Source: CAZFVY01 sp964522665
Lineage (GTDB): Bacteria > Verrucomicrobiota > Verrucomicrobiia > Limisphaerales > CAZFVY01
Assembly (NCBI GenBank): GCA_964522665.1
Contig: CAZFVY010000071.1
Coordinates: forward strand, 1-38,008
Length of the DNA: 38,008 nucleotides
Direction: 5' to 3'
The translations under genes were made by a program, and so were the position numbers. The notes beneath the pieces were generated by a model. The model was not told where the DNA came from. It made no database searches and saw only the letters and a program-made list of their open reading frames with translations. Positions 16,940 through 25,794 of this stretch are shown piece by piece. Position 1 is the stretch's first letter; every line of letters begins with the position of its first letter.

Positions 16940-18204
16940 CACGCTCCCTCCGCCGCGACGCCAACCAGCGCCGGCGCCGCGCTCGAGCCTCCGGTAGGCG
17001 AGCGCACGCGCCCATGCTCCGCCGTCCACGACCCAACCCAGCCCCGTTGGACGCGGAACAGAGTTACGAGCGCGATGCCGGCCACGGCGGCGAGCACGAC
17101 CAAGCCCGAGCTATAGGCGCCCGTGACTTGTTTGAGATAACCGAGGATCATCGGCAGGAAGAATCCGCCCAACCCTCCGGCGGCGCCAAGAATACCGGTT
17201 GCGACGCCCACTCGCCGGCCGAACCGCTGCGGCACGAGTTGGAAGACCGAGCCGTTGCCAAGGCCCAAAGCCGCCATCGTCACCACGAACAACGCCACCG
17301 CGGGCGCGAGCGTCGGCCGCGTGGCTTGCAGCAAGAGCAGTAGCGCGACCAAACCATAAAGCAGTTTCAATATGCGAATGCCACCCAGGCGATCAGCCAG
17401 CATCCCACCCATCGGCCGAAGGAAACTGCCCGCGATCACGCACAGCGAAGCCAAATCCCCCGCCTGGACGCGGGAGATGCCATATTGATCCCGCAGGTAG
17501 ATCGAGAGAAAACTGGCCAAGCCGACGAAGCCGCCAAACGTCACCCCGTAGAAAAGGCTGAAATAGTAGGTATCGGTTTCGCGGAGAACCGGCAAGAACT
17601 CAGAACCGCGGCTCCTGGCCCCGGACTGGGGCGCCTCTTTGGCGAAGGCGCAAAAGATTACGGTTACCGCCACGAGTGGCAGAATGGCCAGCCCGAAAAC
17701 CGCGTGCCAACCGTAGGCTTCCGCCAAACGCGGCGCGAAAAGCGTGGCGAACAAAGTCCCGGAATTGCCCGCGCCCGCGATTCCCATCGCGAGTCCCTGA
17801 AATTCGGGTGGATACCATCGGCTGGCCAGCGGCAGCGCGGCGGCAAAGCTCGCTCCAGCCACGCCCAGCAACAAGCCGACGGCGTAGATTTTCGGAATCG
17901 AGTCGAGCCACAGCCAACCCGCGAGCAACGGAATCAAGGTCACCACCAGACCGAGACGCCCCGTTTTCTTGGCCCCGATCGTGTCGGTCAAATGGCCGAA
18001 GACCAGCCGCAGGATCGATCCGCCAAGCAAGGGAACCGCGGTCATCAACCCCTTCTGCGCGGGACTAAGGACAAAGTCCGAAGCCACATAGTTGCCCAGG
18101 GAGCCGAGCAAAACCCAGATCATGAAACTAACGTCGAAATACAAGAAAGCGCTGATCAACGTCGGCAAATGCCCAACGCTATAAAACGACTTCTTATCAC
18201 GCAT
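16939..18204 (-). CDS. MFS nitrate/nitrite porter (NarK/NrtP family)
   Basis: A 421-aa transporter with about twelve membrane helices. FDVSFMIWVLLGSLGNYVASDFVLSPAQKGL near the N-terminus and LGGSILRLVFGHLTDTIGAKKTG match the nitrate-nitrite porter family. GIAGAGNSGTLFATLFAPRLAEAYGWHAVFG and GLGNGSVFQLVPQRFGRRVGVATGILGAAGGLGGF are the two Gly-rich nitrate signature helices. It imports nitrate across the inner membrane for the reductase encoded immediately downstream, with which it overlaps (TGATG at 16937-16941). ATG 18204 (MRDKKSFYS) is preferred to the upstream TTG at 18240. Regulation by nitrogen status is likely, but no operator was identified. Confidence 0.93.
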   Translation of the reverse strand: MRDKKSFYSVGHLPTLISAFLYFDVSFMIWVLLGSLGNYVASDFVLSPAQKGLMTAVPLLGGSILRLVFGHLTDTIGAKKTGRLGLVVTLIPLLAGWLWLDSIPKIYAVGLLLGVAGASFAAALPLASRWYPPEFQGLAMGIAGAGNSGTLFATLFAPRLAEAYGWHAVFGLAILPLVAVTVIFCAFAKEAPQSGARSRGSEFLPVLRETDTYYFSLFYGVTFGGFVGLASFLSIYLRDQYGISRVQAGDLASLCVIAGSFLRPMGGMLADRLGGIRILKLLYGLVALLLLLQATRPTLAPAVALFVVTMAALGLGNGSVFQLVPQRFGRRVGVATGILGAAGGLGGFFLPMILGYLKQVTGAYSSGLVVLAAVAGIALVTLFRVQRGWVGSWTAEHGRVRSPTGGSSAAPALVGVAAEGA

Positions 18205-18607
18205 CCGTTGCCAACAAGCAACGCTTATGCCGCCACTCAAACGGCGCCCACCTGCTTAGGTGAATTGTTTCCATCGCCGCAATGAATCGTTTTCACTTTG
18301 CCGCCCAAATCACGGTTTGCATCTCAGCCCCGAACTGATTGCGGTCCGGCGGGTGATCCAAAGTCGCCAAAGACCAGAGTGAACACGCCCAACCACGCCG
18401 AGTCGCCCACCAGCCAGATCGTCCTTTGCTTGCCACATTTTGTCCAACCCGGCCAAAAGCCAACATCACGAACCTGACAACTGGCCTTCCGACGATTCAC
18501 GGGCTGGAGGAACGCCAGACCTGTCGCGGGGGAGTTCGGGAGGTTTGCCAAACGGATGGAAACCGACGTAAAGTCATCCCGGCGGCGCCTAGAATCTGCG
18601 GGCCCAC
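18205..18607. other. Divergent intergenic region, no gene seen
   Basis: About 400 bp between the leftward nitrate operon and the rightward PrcB-like gene. It should hold both promoters, but no convincing -35/-10 pair, operator palindrome or small gene was found by eye. Confidence 0.4.
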
Positions 18608-19063
18608 ATGAAGAGCATGAGAATAGAACTACTGGCATCGGTCTGCCTGATCGGAGTTTGGCTGGCCGGGCTGGCCGTCGGCGCCGAACCGCCGGCGTTC
18701 CGCGTCGTGAGCAAGGGCGCCGTCAGCGGGATACGTGAACCACGCCAAACCGTGATAAAAGATCAAACTGAATGGGAAAAATTCTGGACGCTCCATCAAC
18801 CTGGGCAGGGCACGAATCGTAAACCGCCCGTCGTGGATTTCACCAAGGAAATCATCATCGCGCTGACGCTCGGCCAGCAGCGGACGGGTGGTTACGCGAT
18901 CGCCGTCACGGGTGTGGAAGCGGCCGGCGACCGCTTGCGGATCAGCGTCAAACGTTCCGCGCCAAAGCCGGGCATGATGGTCACGCAAGCGCTGACGGCG
19001 CCGTTTTGCATCGTCGCCGCGCCGAGGAGTGAATTGAAACCCGAATTCTTGGAAACCAAATAA
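18608..19063 (+). CDS. PrcB C-terminal-like domain protein, exported
   Basis: A 151-aa protein with an N-terminal signal peptide or anchor (MKSMRIELLASVCLIGVWLAGLAVGA). Residues about 75-145 match the PrcB C-terminal domain: VVDFTKEIIIALTLGQQRTGGYAIAVTGVEAAGDRL, then SVKRSAPKPGMM and TAPFCIVAAPRS. In Treponema denticola PrcB is a lipoprotein that stabilises the dentilisin protease complex, but most bacterial homologues, including those in Verrucomicrobiota, have no known partner. No obvious subtilisin-type protease gene is adjacent. The Trp/Glu-rich IKDQTEWEKFWTLHQ segment ahead of the domain is typical of these proteins. It is probably monocistronic. Confidence 0.8.
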   Translation: MKSMRIELLASVCLIGVWLAGLAVGAEPPAFRVVSKGAVSGIREPRQTVIKDQTEWEKFWTLHQPGQGTNRKPPVVDFTKEIIIALTLGQQRTGGYAIAVTGVEAAGDRLRISVKRSAPKPGMMVTQALTAPFCIVAAPRSELKPEFLETK

Positions 19064-19313
19064 GACGGCGTGGCGCTCAAATGATTGCCGGTCGTCTCCT
19101 CTTGGCTTTTAATTCCAGAAATGCGCCGCGCCAAAGATAATCTGGAGTTTGATTTTGAGACCAAAAAGCCCGGCCGCGGGTTGAAACGCGACGCTTTTGA
19201 CGAACAACTTCGGATCTTCCAGAATTCGGGGCGATCACTCGCCAGTTCGTCATACAAAACTAATCGAATTCGGTTCGTTCGATCTAATCTGAGTGGTCTC
19301 AATTGAGTTGGGC

Positions 19314-20150
19314 TCAAATCGCTGACGAAAGTTCGCAGCCCAACAAATCACAGGCAACCTTGAGGTACTCTTCATCAATATCAAACCCAATGAATCCGCT
19401 CACCAAATCCCCGCACTCCTTCGCGGCAAACGCCGAATGACCAATACCGAGAAACGGATCAACGACGACGGAGCCGGGCTTGCCGTGCAAACGTATGCAT
19501 TTGACGGCCAATTCGGTCGGAAACGTGGCCGGATGCGGGCGCTGACTGGCTCGTTGGTGGATGGTTTTATAAGGGATAAACCAAGTATTCCCGCGGCACC
19601 GTTTGTCCTTTCCATTGGTGTGTGACCACCGCTCAATGTTGCTCTTGTCCGCGTACGGAACCCCGATCGCGATACGGTCCAATTTGGTCTTTCCGTCCGG
19701 AGTGAAATGGAAAACGTATTCGTGGCAATCGTTCAGGTAGCGGTTCGAGTTAATCGGCTTGAAGTGGCCGTACGAATTGGTCTCTTCCGCTCGGTCAATG
19801 GAAATCGATTTGATCCAGTGAATCGTGTTCTGCAACTCGAAGAACGGCTTCATTCCAATCGCGACTTCAAACGCGAAAAACGGATTCTCGGACGAGTCCC
19901 CTAAATTCAAAAAGAACGAACCGTCAGGTCGTAAGATGCGGCGAATTTCGAATGCCCACCTCCCACACCATTCAAGATACTCGGAGTGCGACCTCTTGTC
20001 GTCGTAAACCCCGTAATCAATTCCAATGTTGTAAGGTGGGGAAGTTACGACGACATCGACCGATTCCGGTTCGAGTTGCCTCAGCCCATCAATGCAATCG
20101 CCATGCCTGATCACGAACTTCCCGCCGGTCGCCCGGGTGTTTGTTTTCAC
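19314..20150 (-). CDS. Beta-class DNA methyltransferase (m6A or m4C)
   Basis: A 278-aa SAM-dependent DNA methyltransferase. The catalytic motif IV, TSPPYN, is near the N-terminus (about residue 36) and the SAM-binding motif I, VVDPFLGIGHSAFAA, near the C-terminus (about 236-252), the order of beta-class enzymes. The SPPY variant occurs in N4-cytosine and some N6-adenine enzymes, so the target base is open. HPATFPTELAVKCIRLHG just before motif I is standard. The start is GTG 20150 (MKTNTRATGG); no in-frame ATG is nearby. Base composition is visibly AT-richer than the flanks and is shared with the upstream gene 58 bp away, pointing to joint acquisition. It could be part of a type II restriction-modification pair or a solitary epigenetic enzyme. 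Confidence 0.9.
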   Translation of the reverse strand: MKTNTRATGGKFVIRHGDCIDGLRQLEPESVDVVVTSPPYNIGIDYGVYDDKRSHSEYLEWCGRWAFEIRRILRPDGSFFLNLGDSSENPFFAFEVAIGMKPFFELQNTIHWIKSISIDRAEETNSYGHFKPINSNRYLNDCHEYVFHFTPDGKTKLDRIAIGVPYADKSNIERWSHTNGKDKRCRGNTWFIPYKTIHQRASQRPHPATFPTELAVKCIRLHGKPGSVVVDPFLGIGHSAFAAKECGDLVSGFIGFDIDEEYLKVACDLLGCELSSAI

Positions 20151-20208
20151 TCATAAACTCTAACAGCCCGAAGAAAGGTACTTTCTGCCGCGTTTCAGTT
20201 GTGTTGCT

Positions 20209-20853
20209 TTATGACACAAATAAATGAGGAAGCTCTCTGCGAAAAACCCTCCTCACCTTCTCCTGCCACCCACCGCCACCGTATGAGTGGTAGTAACGAT
20301 ATATCTTCGCCCTTAGTTCCGGGGTAAGCGTTACAGAGCCGGTCGATTTGTCGAAATTCTTTTGCAAAGCGAACCACAACGACTGCCAACCGCCCGTGCC
20401 TCTCGTCGCACTTTCATCGATCAGCCCTTTGATTTCATCTCCGCTAAGCTTAACAACTATAACATCTTGTGTTGAATAGTAGGAGGGACTTCTTCCCTTT
20501 CCTTCAATTGCGACTCTTAACATATTTTGATCTCCTTTGGTGAGGTTTACTAGCGCCGCGGCGACGCTTGCCGATTTTGGTTTCAAGAATGGGTGCTCCC
20601 TTTCAATACGGCCGATCACGCGCTGGCGAACAATTCCATCTTTCATGAAAATACACGCCCGCTTAACAGCGTCGTAAAGTGTTGTTTCTGAATTTGTTAG
20701 GTCAATATCGAATTCCCGTTGTGTCGATCCAATTCCTTCAATGGCTTGCAAGGCTGCCTCCAATGATTCGATGGCTCGATCGATTTTTACCCGATCTGCA
20801 TTCAGATTCTCAATCTGAGCCCGTACCGCGTCTGGATCAAACCTTCGATTCAT
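20209..20853 (-). CDS. Unrecognised protein upstream of the methyltransferase (possible restriction partner)
   Basis: A 214-aa protein I do not recognise. ATG 20853 (MNRRFDPD) is preferred; the frame is open to 20892. Residues 1-40 are a charged, probably coiled-coil helix (IENLNADRVKIDRAIESLEAAL). Residues about 55-130 (TLYDAVKRACIFMKDGIVRQRVIGRI, ASVAAALVNLTKG, GKGRSPSYYS) look like a winged-helix DNA-binding fold. The C-terminal 70 residues contain two Gly-Gly-Trp-Gln motifs (GTGGWQSLWFALQ and GGGGWQEKVRRVF) around LTPELRAKIYRYYHSYG. No PD-(D/E)XK, HNH or GIY-YIG motif is obvious. It precedes the methyltransferase by 58 bp and shares its AT-rich composition. A role in DNA recognition, as restriction enzyme or regulator, is inferred from context only. 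Confidence 0.72.
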   Translation of the reverse strand: MNRRFDPDAVRAQIENLNADRVKIDRAIESLEAALQAIEGIGSTQREFDIDLTNSETTLYDAVKRACIFMKDGIVRQRVIGRIEREHPFLKPKSASVAAALVNLTKGDQNMLRVAIEGKGRSPSYYSTQDVIVVKLSGDEIKGLIDESATRGTGGWQSLWFALQKNFDKSTGSVTLTPELRAKIYRYYHSYGGGGWQEKVRRVFRRELPHLFVS

Positions 20854-21192
20854 AAAACGATAAATAACACAAATACGATTACACCGCAACACAAAGTTTC
20901 ACTGGACATGGTTTTTGCGTTGGTTCCCGCTCATTGGAGACTAATGCCGTGGTGCCGTACGGTCGAGCGGCAGTACTCGAACGGCTGCTTATTCTGATGA
21001 ACGATCAAAAGTTCGCTAAGACCGCGAACTGTTGGGGAGTGGACAAGAATTCTTACGGACACCAAAACCAACCGCATCGCGCGGGCCTCCGGTCGTTCCC
21101 AAGGTGCGCTCGCCGAATTAACTACCAAACAGCATCAAAGCTTCAAAGCCCGTTTAGGACCTTGACCTGCCGGCGTCGCGGCGCGATTCCCG
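20854..21192. other. Intergenic region, no gene seen
   Basis: About 340 bp upstream of the AT-rich methyltransferase pair and downstream of the PQQ-propeller gene. Composition changes here from AT-richer to GC-rich, so one boundary of the presumed transferred segment probably lies in it. No direct repeats, integrase remnant or tRNA were seen. Confidence 0.4.
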
Positions 21193-22512
21193 TTATTTCT
21201 TGGCGATGCAGAAAAGTTTGCCGTTCGTGCGGATAAAAAGCTCTCCTTGGGCAACCGCGACGCTCGAGCGAATCTGATCGTCTCCCGGCTCGCCCATATC
21301 GACCGTGCTGAGCGCCTTGCCGTCGGCGGCGTCGAAGACGGAAACCTGGCCGCGGAAATTGACGATGTAGATGTGACCATCCGCGCCGGTCGGTGAGGCT
21401 TCATATTTGCTGCGTCCCGGCGTTTCAACCGTCCACTTCACCTTGCCGGTCCGCGGCTCGACTCGCGACAGCGCGCGCCGGCCATCCCCGAGGATGAAGA
21501 AGTCGCCCTGATAGAACAAAGGGGTCGGCACGTCGCTTGAGAGCGTTTTATCGTCTTCGCTTTTCCAAACGACCCCAGCGTCGCCCAAGACCCCCGAGCC
21601 ACCCGCCTTGATCGCGTAGATCGGATCACCCTTCGGCGCGCAGGCCAGAACGACGCCGTCGCCCGCGACCGGCGAAGGCACCAGCCGCCAGTGCGAGATT
21701 TTGCGCGGGTTCCAGGTGGCCCAACGCCAAAGTTCCGCGCCGGTGGCAGGATCATGCGCGGTCAAACAGTCCCCACCCGCGATGAGCAACTGCGGACGAC
21801 CTTCGAACGTGTAAGGGATTGGGGTGGAATACGCCTCATGGGACTCCTGCACGGCGTCCGACGGGCGAACCTGTCGCCAAATCGTCTTGCCGGTCGCGGG
21901 TTCCAACGCCAGCACGAACGAGTCGATGGGACCGTCCGTGCGTCCGTGTCCGTGAACGGGTTCATTTCGTTGCAACACTTGCAGGTAGAGCTTTCCGTTA
22001 TCGAAAGTCGGGCTGGCGCCGTAGGTCCATTGGTAGGCGAATTCGCCGAAGTCCTTCTGGAGACTCCGCTTCCAAATCTCGTTCCCCGCAAAATCATTCG
22101 CCACCACGTCGCCATTGCCGTAGAGGAAAACCACCGTTTTCCCATCCGTGGCCGGCGACGGCGAGGCGTAGTTGCTCTTGTCATCCCGGCGGATACCGTC
22201 ATCGATCTTGTGCTGCCAAAGGACTTTGCCGGTAAGTCGATCGATGGCGAAGGCCAGCAACGTCTGCGCGCTCGCGTCCACCGAAGACAGGAAAACATGG
22301 TCGTTCCAAATGATCGGCGTGGCCGCGGCGGGTCCCGGGAGATCGATCACCCAGACGACGTTTTCGGTCTTGGACCACTGGGTGGGGAGGTTCGTTTCCA
22401 AACTCGAACCATTGAAAGCGGGACCCCGCCAATGCGGCCAGTTGGCGGCCCGGGTCGTCGGCCCGGCGATGGCGGTGAGAAGCAACAGACCCAATAACCG
22501 TGAAAGATTCAT
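21193..22512 (-). CDS. PQQ-like beta-propeller repeat protein, exported
   Basis: A 439-aa protein with a signal peptide (MNLSRLLGLLLLTAIAGPTTRA) and PQQ/pyrrolo-quinoline-type propeller blades throughout, such as VFLSSVDASAQTLLAFAIDRLTGKVLWQHK, DFAGNEIWKRS, LALEPATGKTIWRQV, THDPATGAELWRW-like and VEPRTGKVKWTVETPG. The opening WPHWRGPAFNGSS is characteristic of the many PVC-bacterial PQQ-repeat proteins. The repeats resemble BamB and quinoprotein dehydrogenases, but no quinone- or metal-binding catalytic residues could be identified, so enzymatic function is not claimed. It is probably periplasmic or outer-membrane associated. A prepilin-like gene lies 32 bp upstream on the same strand. Confidence 0.9.
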   Translation of the reverse strand: MNLSRLLGLLLLTAIAGPTTRAANWPHWRGPAFNGSSLETNLPTQWSKTENVVWVIDLPGPAAATPIIWNDHVFLSSVDASAQTLLAFAIDRLTGKVLWQHKIDDGIRRDDKSNYASPSPATDGKTVVFLYGNGDVVANDFAGNEIWKRSLQKDFGEFAYQWTYGASPTFDNGKLYLQVLQRNEPVHGHGRTDGPIDSFVLALEPATGKTIWRQVRPSDAVQESHEAYSTPIPYTFEGRPQLLIAGGDCLTAHDPATGAELWRWATWNPRKISHWRLVPSPVAGDGVVLACAPKGDPIYAIKAGGSGVLGDAGVVWKSEDDKTLSSDVPTPLFYQGDFFILGDGRRALSRVEPRTGKVKWTVETPGRSKYEASPTGADGHIYIVNFRGQVSVFDAADGKALSTVDMGEPGDDQIRSSVAVAQGELFIRTNGKLFCIAKK

Positions 22513-22544
22513 TTTTGCGCTGCGTTTGTTGATATTAAAACATT

Positions 22545-23399
22545 CTACCTCAAATATTTAGGCCAATCGAGGTACTTATAACGCGGTTCGACCCAGGCGA
22601 AGTCTTTATCCCCCGGCGCCTTGGCCCAGTAAAACGGCGTGTCGAGGTTTTTCGCCGCGGCGGCGGCGGCGGCGATGGTGCTGGATTCGAGCCACTTATG
22701 GCCTTCGACATGGCCATCGGCGAAACTAAATGTGGAGGCGCCGTTGTGGCTGACCGCGACGCCGTCCACCCAAGTGTGCGTGTCCGCGTTCAATACCCAC
22801 GTCCCGAGATTGTAATTGCGGGAATCATTTTCCTCAACGAAGACCATCGCCTTGGGCGGTTCGGGCACGTTATCCATTTTGACGATCGACGGAATGGTCC
22901 ACATGCCGCCGTTCATGCCGTCGGCCTTCGAGTAGCTGTCATAGGCCCAGTGCGCGCCCGGCTTGCGCAGCTTATACCGTAAATCGCCCGGGCAATGGTA
23001 GGCGCCGAACACCTTGCAATAATTCCAGAGTGGTCCAATCGCCATGCCCTTCTGAACCCGATTCATCGCTTCGCCCAAGGTGATCCCCACTTGAATGTCG
23101 GGCAACGGCCCAGCCCAATAGCCCCCGCCATTCATGTTTTGACCCGCGAATTGCGCGCCGGGCATCACACCGTTGTTGTCGTCGGTATATAATATGAACC
23201 CAAGGGTAAGCTGACGCTCGTTGTTCATGCAGAAGGCGCCCGTCGCCTTCATGTTGGCCTTGGAAAGCGTCGGCAGAAGCAGTGAGGCGAGGATCGCAAT
23301 GATCGCGATCACCACGAGAAGCTCGATTAGGGTGAATCCCGACCGAAGCGCGTGAGGCGGACGATTGGTCGGGGCATGAACTGCGCGGCAATCGTTCAT
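22545..23399 (-). CDS. Prepilin-like protein with N-terminal methylation motif and H-X9-DG motif
   Basis: A 284-aa type IV pilin-like or pseudopilin protein. The prepilin peptidase site is G21|FTLIELLVV with Glu at +5 (E26), followed by a long hydrophobic helix (VIAIIAILASLLLPTL). The globular part contains the Verrucomicrobiota/Planctomycetota signature SHNGASTFSFADGH (His, nine residues, Asp-Gly) and CMNNERQLTLGFILYTDDNNG. Such proteins occur in very many copies in these genomes, often as stand-alone genes. Their surface role is unknown, and they are probably processed and anchored through the helix. Pilus assembly genes are absent here. Confidence 0.92.
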   Translation of the reverse strand: MNDCRAVHAPTNRPPHALRSGFTLIELLVVIAIIAILASLLLPTLSKANMKATGAFCMNNERQLTLGFILYTDDNNGVMPGAQFAGQNMNGGGYWAGPLPDIQVGITLGEAMNRVQKGMAIGPLWNYCKVFGAYHCPGDLRYKLRKPGAHWAYDSYSKADGMNGGMWTIPSIVKMDNVPEPPKAMVFVEENDSRNYNLGTWVLNADTHTWVDGVAVSHNGASTFSFADGHVEGHKWLESSTIAAAAAAAKNLDTPFYWAKAPGDKDFAWVEPRYKYLDWPKYLR

Positions 23400-23798
23400 A
23401 ATTTAGGCTCCTGGCTAGGGGTTTAGTTTGGCCGAGGGTAGGGCTCTCGGTCGGTTTGGTCAATCACATTACCGCCGTCTGAATTTGAAAAACCGGCCTC
23501 GTGTGACCGGTCGGAAACGCCTTGATCAATTAGATCGGCCCATTTCCTATCGATTGGTACGAGAATTGCGGCATCACCCTTGGCGCGAACACGCCATTGC
23601 GAAAGCGGAAACTTGGCCTATTCTGAACTAGGAATAGAAATTAAAGGTGACACCTTGGCGCAATTCGGTCACGATCGCCAGCGCTGCCGCCTTAGTGATG
23701 TTACGAAAGAGTTACTTTATTAGCGTGAGTTTGAGGGGCAACGGGTACCATGCCTGGCGCCCGGTCGATTGGCCCCGCTTCTCACGTCCGCGAAGCGT
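23400..23798. other. Divergent intergenic region, no gene seen
   Basis: About 400 bp between the leftward prepilin-like gene and the rightward tonB-exbB-exbD cluster. A short AT-rich stretch near 23700-23725 is the most promoter-like part, but no convincing box pair was found. The frame of the TonB protein extends to a TTG at 23769. Confidence 0.4.
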
Positions 23799-24545
23799 AT
23801 GAAACCGGCCGCCGCAACCTCTTCTACTGGAGCGGGCTTCGGCCAGGAATCGCGCGGGTATCAACTGCATTCGGAATTGGCAAAGTATTGTTTGCCGTCC
23901 GCCTCCCGTGACGCCGCGCGCAAATTCGCCTGGGTCAATTCCATCTGTTTTTTGTTTTTAGTCGTTGGTCTCGTGGGGCTTAAACCGCCGCAAATCTTCC
24001 GCAAGCCGGTCGCCGAAAACGTCGATATCGTGCCGGTCGTATTTACGCCGCCGCCCGTCGAAGAGAAATTCGAACCCGACCCCCAGCCGCAGGATCAGAG
24101 TCAAAAGGATGACGCCGCGCCGGACACGCCGCAAGTCGCGACGGTCGTCGCGGCGGATACGGCGGCAGTGGCCTTCTCCGTGCCGGTCCAGGGTCCGGTG
24201 GTCTTCGCGCCCGCCCGTTTCGCGTCCGCCCCACCGGCAACCCCGCCCAAAGCCGTCACGGCGCCGCCCAAGCCAACCGTTTTCCGTCCCACCGTAGGCG
24301 ACGGTGGTCATTACCCCGCGCCGACCTATCCCCGCCAGGCACGCGAGCACGGGGATCAGGGCACGGTCATGCTGAGCGTCACGGTGGACCCGGCCGGCTC
24401 GCCCGCCTCGGTCGAGGTTAAAGATAGCTCCGGGCACTCCTCGCTCGACCGTCATGCCCTCCAATGGGTCAAAAACTACTGGCAATGGCCCGCCGGCCAA
24501 ACCCGCCTTTATCTCTTGCCGATCGCCTTCCAATTGTCTAACTAG
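23799..24545 (+). CDS. tonB: TonB-family energy transducer
   Basis: A 248-aa protein starting at ATG 23799; an in-frame TTG at 23769 is less likely. Residues 43-61 form the single membrane anchor (FAWVNSICFLFLVVGLVGL), preceded by a 40-residue cytoplasmic tail, longer than in E. coli TonB. A Pro-rich periplasmic spacer follows (VVFTPPPVEEKFEPDPQPQ, later PPKAVTAPPKPTVFRP). The C-terminal TonB domain has the typical YPAPTYPRQAREHGDQGTVMLSVTVDPAG and SSGHSSLDRHALQWVKNYWQWP. It couples the inner-membrane proton gradient, through ExbB and ExbD encoded just downstream, to outer-membrane receptors. No TonB-dependent receptor gene is in the window. Confidence 0.9.
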   Translation: MKPAAATSSTGAGFGQESRGYQLHSELAKYCLPSASRDAARKFAWVNSICFLFLVVGLVGLKPPQIFRKPVAENVDIVPVVFTPPPVEEKFEPDPQPQDQSQKDDAAPDTPQVATVVAADTAAVAFSVPVQGPVVFAPARFASAPPATPPKAVTAPPKPTVFRPTVGDGGHYPAPTYPRQAREHGDQGTVMLSVTVDPAGSPASVEVKDSSGHSSLDRHALQWVKNYWQWPAGQTRLYLLPIAFQLSN

Positions 24546-24583
24546 CTCCCGAAACTCAAAAGCAGCCCGAACACTACTCAATT

Positions 24584-25249
24584 ATGCTGGCTAATATTGT
24601 CGTCGAACTGTTCCTCAAAGGGGGACCGGTCATGTGGCCGATTTTGATCACCGCGATCGCGGCGGTTTCAATCGTCGGAGAACGCGCCATCTGGTGGACT
24701 CGCGAAAGCATGAAGCGCGATCCCGAAACCCTCGAGAAGGTCCTGGCCGCGCTCGAGAATTGCGACCTCGAGAGCGCGTCAACGTTGGCTAAAAACTCGA
24801 ACGACCCAGTGATCCGCGTCATTTCCCAAGGTTTGGTCCATTACAATTCGTCGCTGCAAGGCGCGTTGCAAATCGCCGCCGGCATCGAGCTTCAACGCGC
24901 CGGTCGCTTCCTGACGGTGATGGACACGTTGGTCACGCTCGCCCCGCTGCTCGGTTTGCTCGGCACCGTCACCGGCATCATGCGTTCCTTTAGCTCGATC
25001 GGGAGTTCCGAACTGGCGGTCGAACACGTCACGGGCGGTATCGGTGAGGCTCTGATCGCGACCGCGTGCGGTCTTGGCATCGCCATCTTCTCCCTCATCC
25101 CGTTCAATTTCTTTACCGGCAAAACGGCGAAACTCCAATTCGAGCTGGAAACCGCCGCGACGAATGTCGAAGTGATGGTGACCGCCGCGAAACAGCGCGG
25201 CTACGACACCCAGGTCTTCCGCCGCGCGGACGCCAAGACCTCGGTCTAA
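24584..25249 (+). CDS. exbB: MotA/TolQ/ExbB-family proton channel subunit
   Basis: A 221-aa inner-membrane protein with three hydrophobic helices: about residues 12-34 (GGPVMWPILITAIAAVSIVGERA), 105-130 (LVTLAPLLGLLGTVTGIMRSF) and 145-170 (EALIATACGLGIAIFSLIPFN). The TLAPLLGLLGTVTGM-like and GGIGEALIATACGL segments are the MotA/TolQ/ExbB signature. With ExbD it forms the proton-driven motor for the TonB protein encoded 38 bp upstream. Length and topology are those of ExbB without the long N-terminal extension found in some groups. Confidence 0.94.
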   Translation: MLANIVVELFLKGGPVMWPILITAIAAVSIVGERAIWWTRESMKRDPETLEKVLAALENCDLESASTLAKNSNDPVIRVISQGLVHYNSSLQGALQIAAGIELQRAGRFLTVMDTLVTLAPLLGLLGTVTGIMRSFSSIGSSELAVEHVTGGIGEALIATACGLGIAIFSLIPFNFFTGKTAKLQFELETAATNVEVMVTAAKQRGYDTQVFRRADAKTSV

Positions 25250-25291
25250 TCGACGCCCACGACTGGCGACCGCCCCGACATCGATTAACGC

Positions 25292-25711
25292 ATGAAAATC
25301 GGCTCTCCCCTGCCCCACAAAAAGGCGCGCATCGAGATCATCCCGTTGATCGACATCATGTTCTTCCTCCTGGCGTCATTCATGATGGTCAGCCTGACGA
25401 TGATCAAGATGCAGTCCATCAAAATGGACCTGCCGACCGCCACCCAGGCCAAACGCGATTTCAAACCCGAGATCATCAACGTCGCCGTGGACAAATCGGG
25501 CGACATCTTCGTCGAGAAGAAACCCTACACCTCGGCCGAGCTATTCACGTATCTGACCAACAAATTCAACGTGAATACCAACATACCGGTGTATATCAGC
25601 GGCGATAAAAACGCCACGCACGGCGCCGTCATTAGCGTGCTCGATCTGGTCCGCCGCGCCGGGATCCAAAAGGTTTCGTTCGCGATCTCCGCGCCGGCGC
25701 CGTCCAAGTAG
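25292..25711 (+). CDS. exbD: ExbD/TolR-family biopolymer transport protein
   Basis: A 139-aa protein with one N-terminal membrane helix (residues 16-36) holding the proton-pathway Asp in IPLIDIMFFLLASFMM (D21). The periplasmic domain (INVAVDKSGDIFVEKKPYT, PVYISGDKNATHGAVISVLDLVRRAGIQKVSFAI) is the usual ExbD/TolR fold. It completes the TonB-ExbB-ExbD motor and lies 42 bp downstream of exbB. Only one ExbD is present. Confidence 0.94.
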   Translation: MKIGSPLPHKKARIEIIPLIDIMFFLLASFMMVSLTMIKMQSIKMDLPTATQAKRDFKPEIINVAVDKSGDIFVEKKPYTSAELFTYLTNKFNVNTNIPVYISGDKNATHGAVISVLDLVRRAGIQKVSFAISAPAPSK

Positions 25712-25794
25712 CGTCGTCGCAGGACTCGGCCATTGATTTAGCGCCGCCGAAGTGGAGCGGGTCGGCGTGATTCGTTCGGAAACCCGACGATAAA

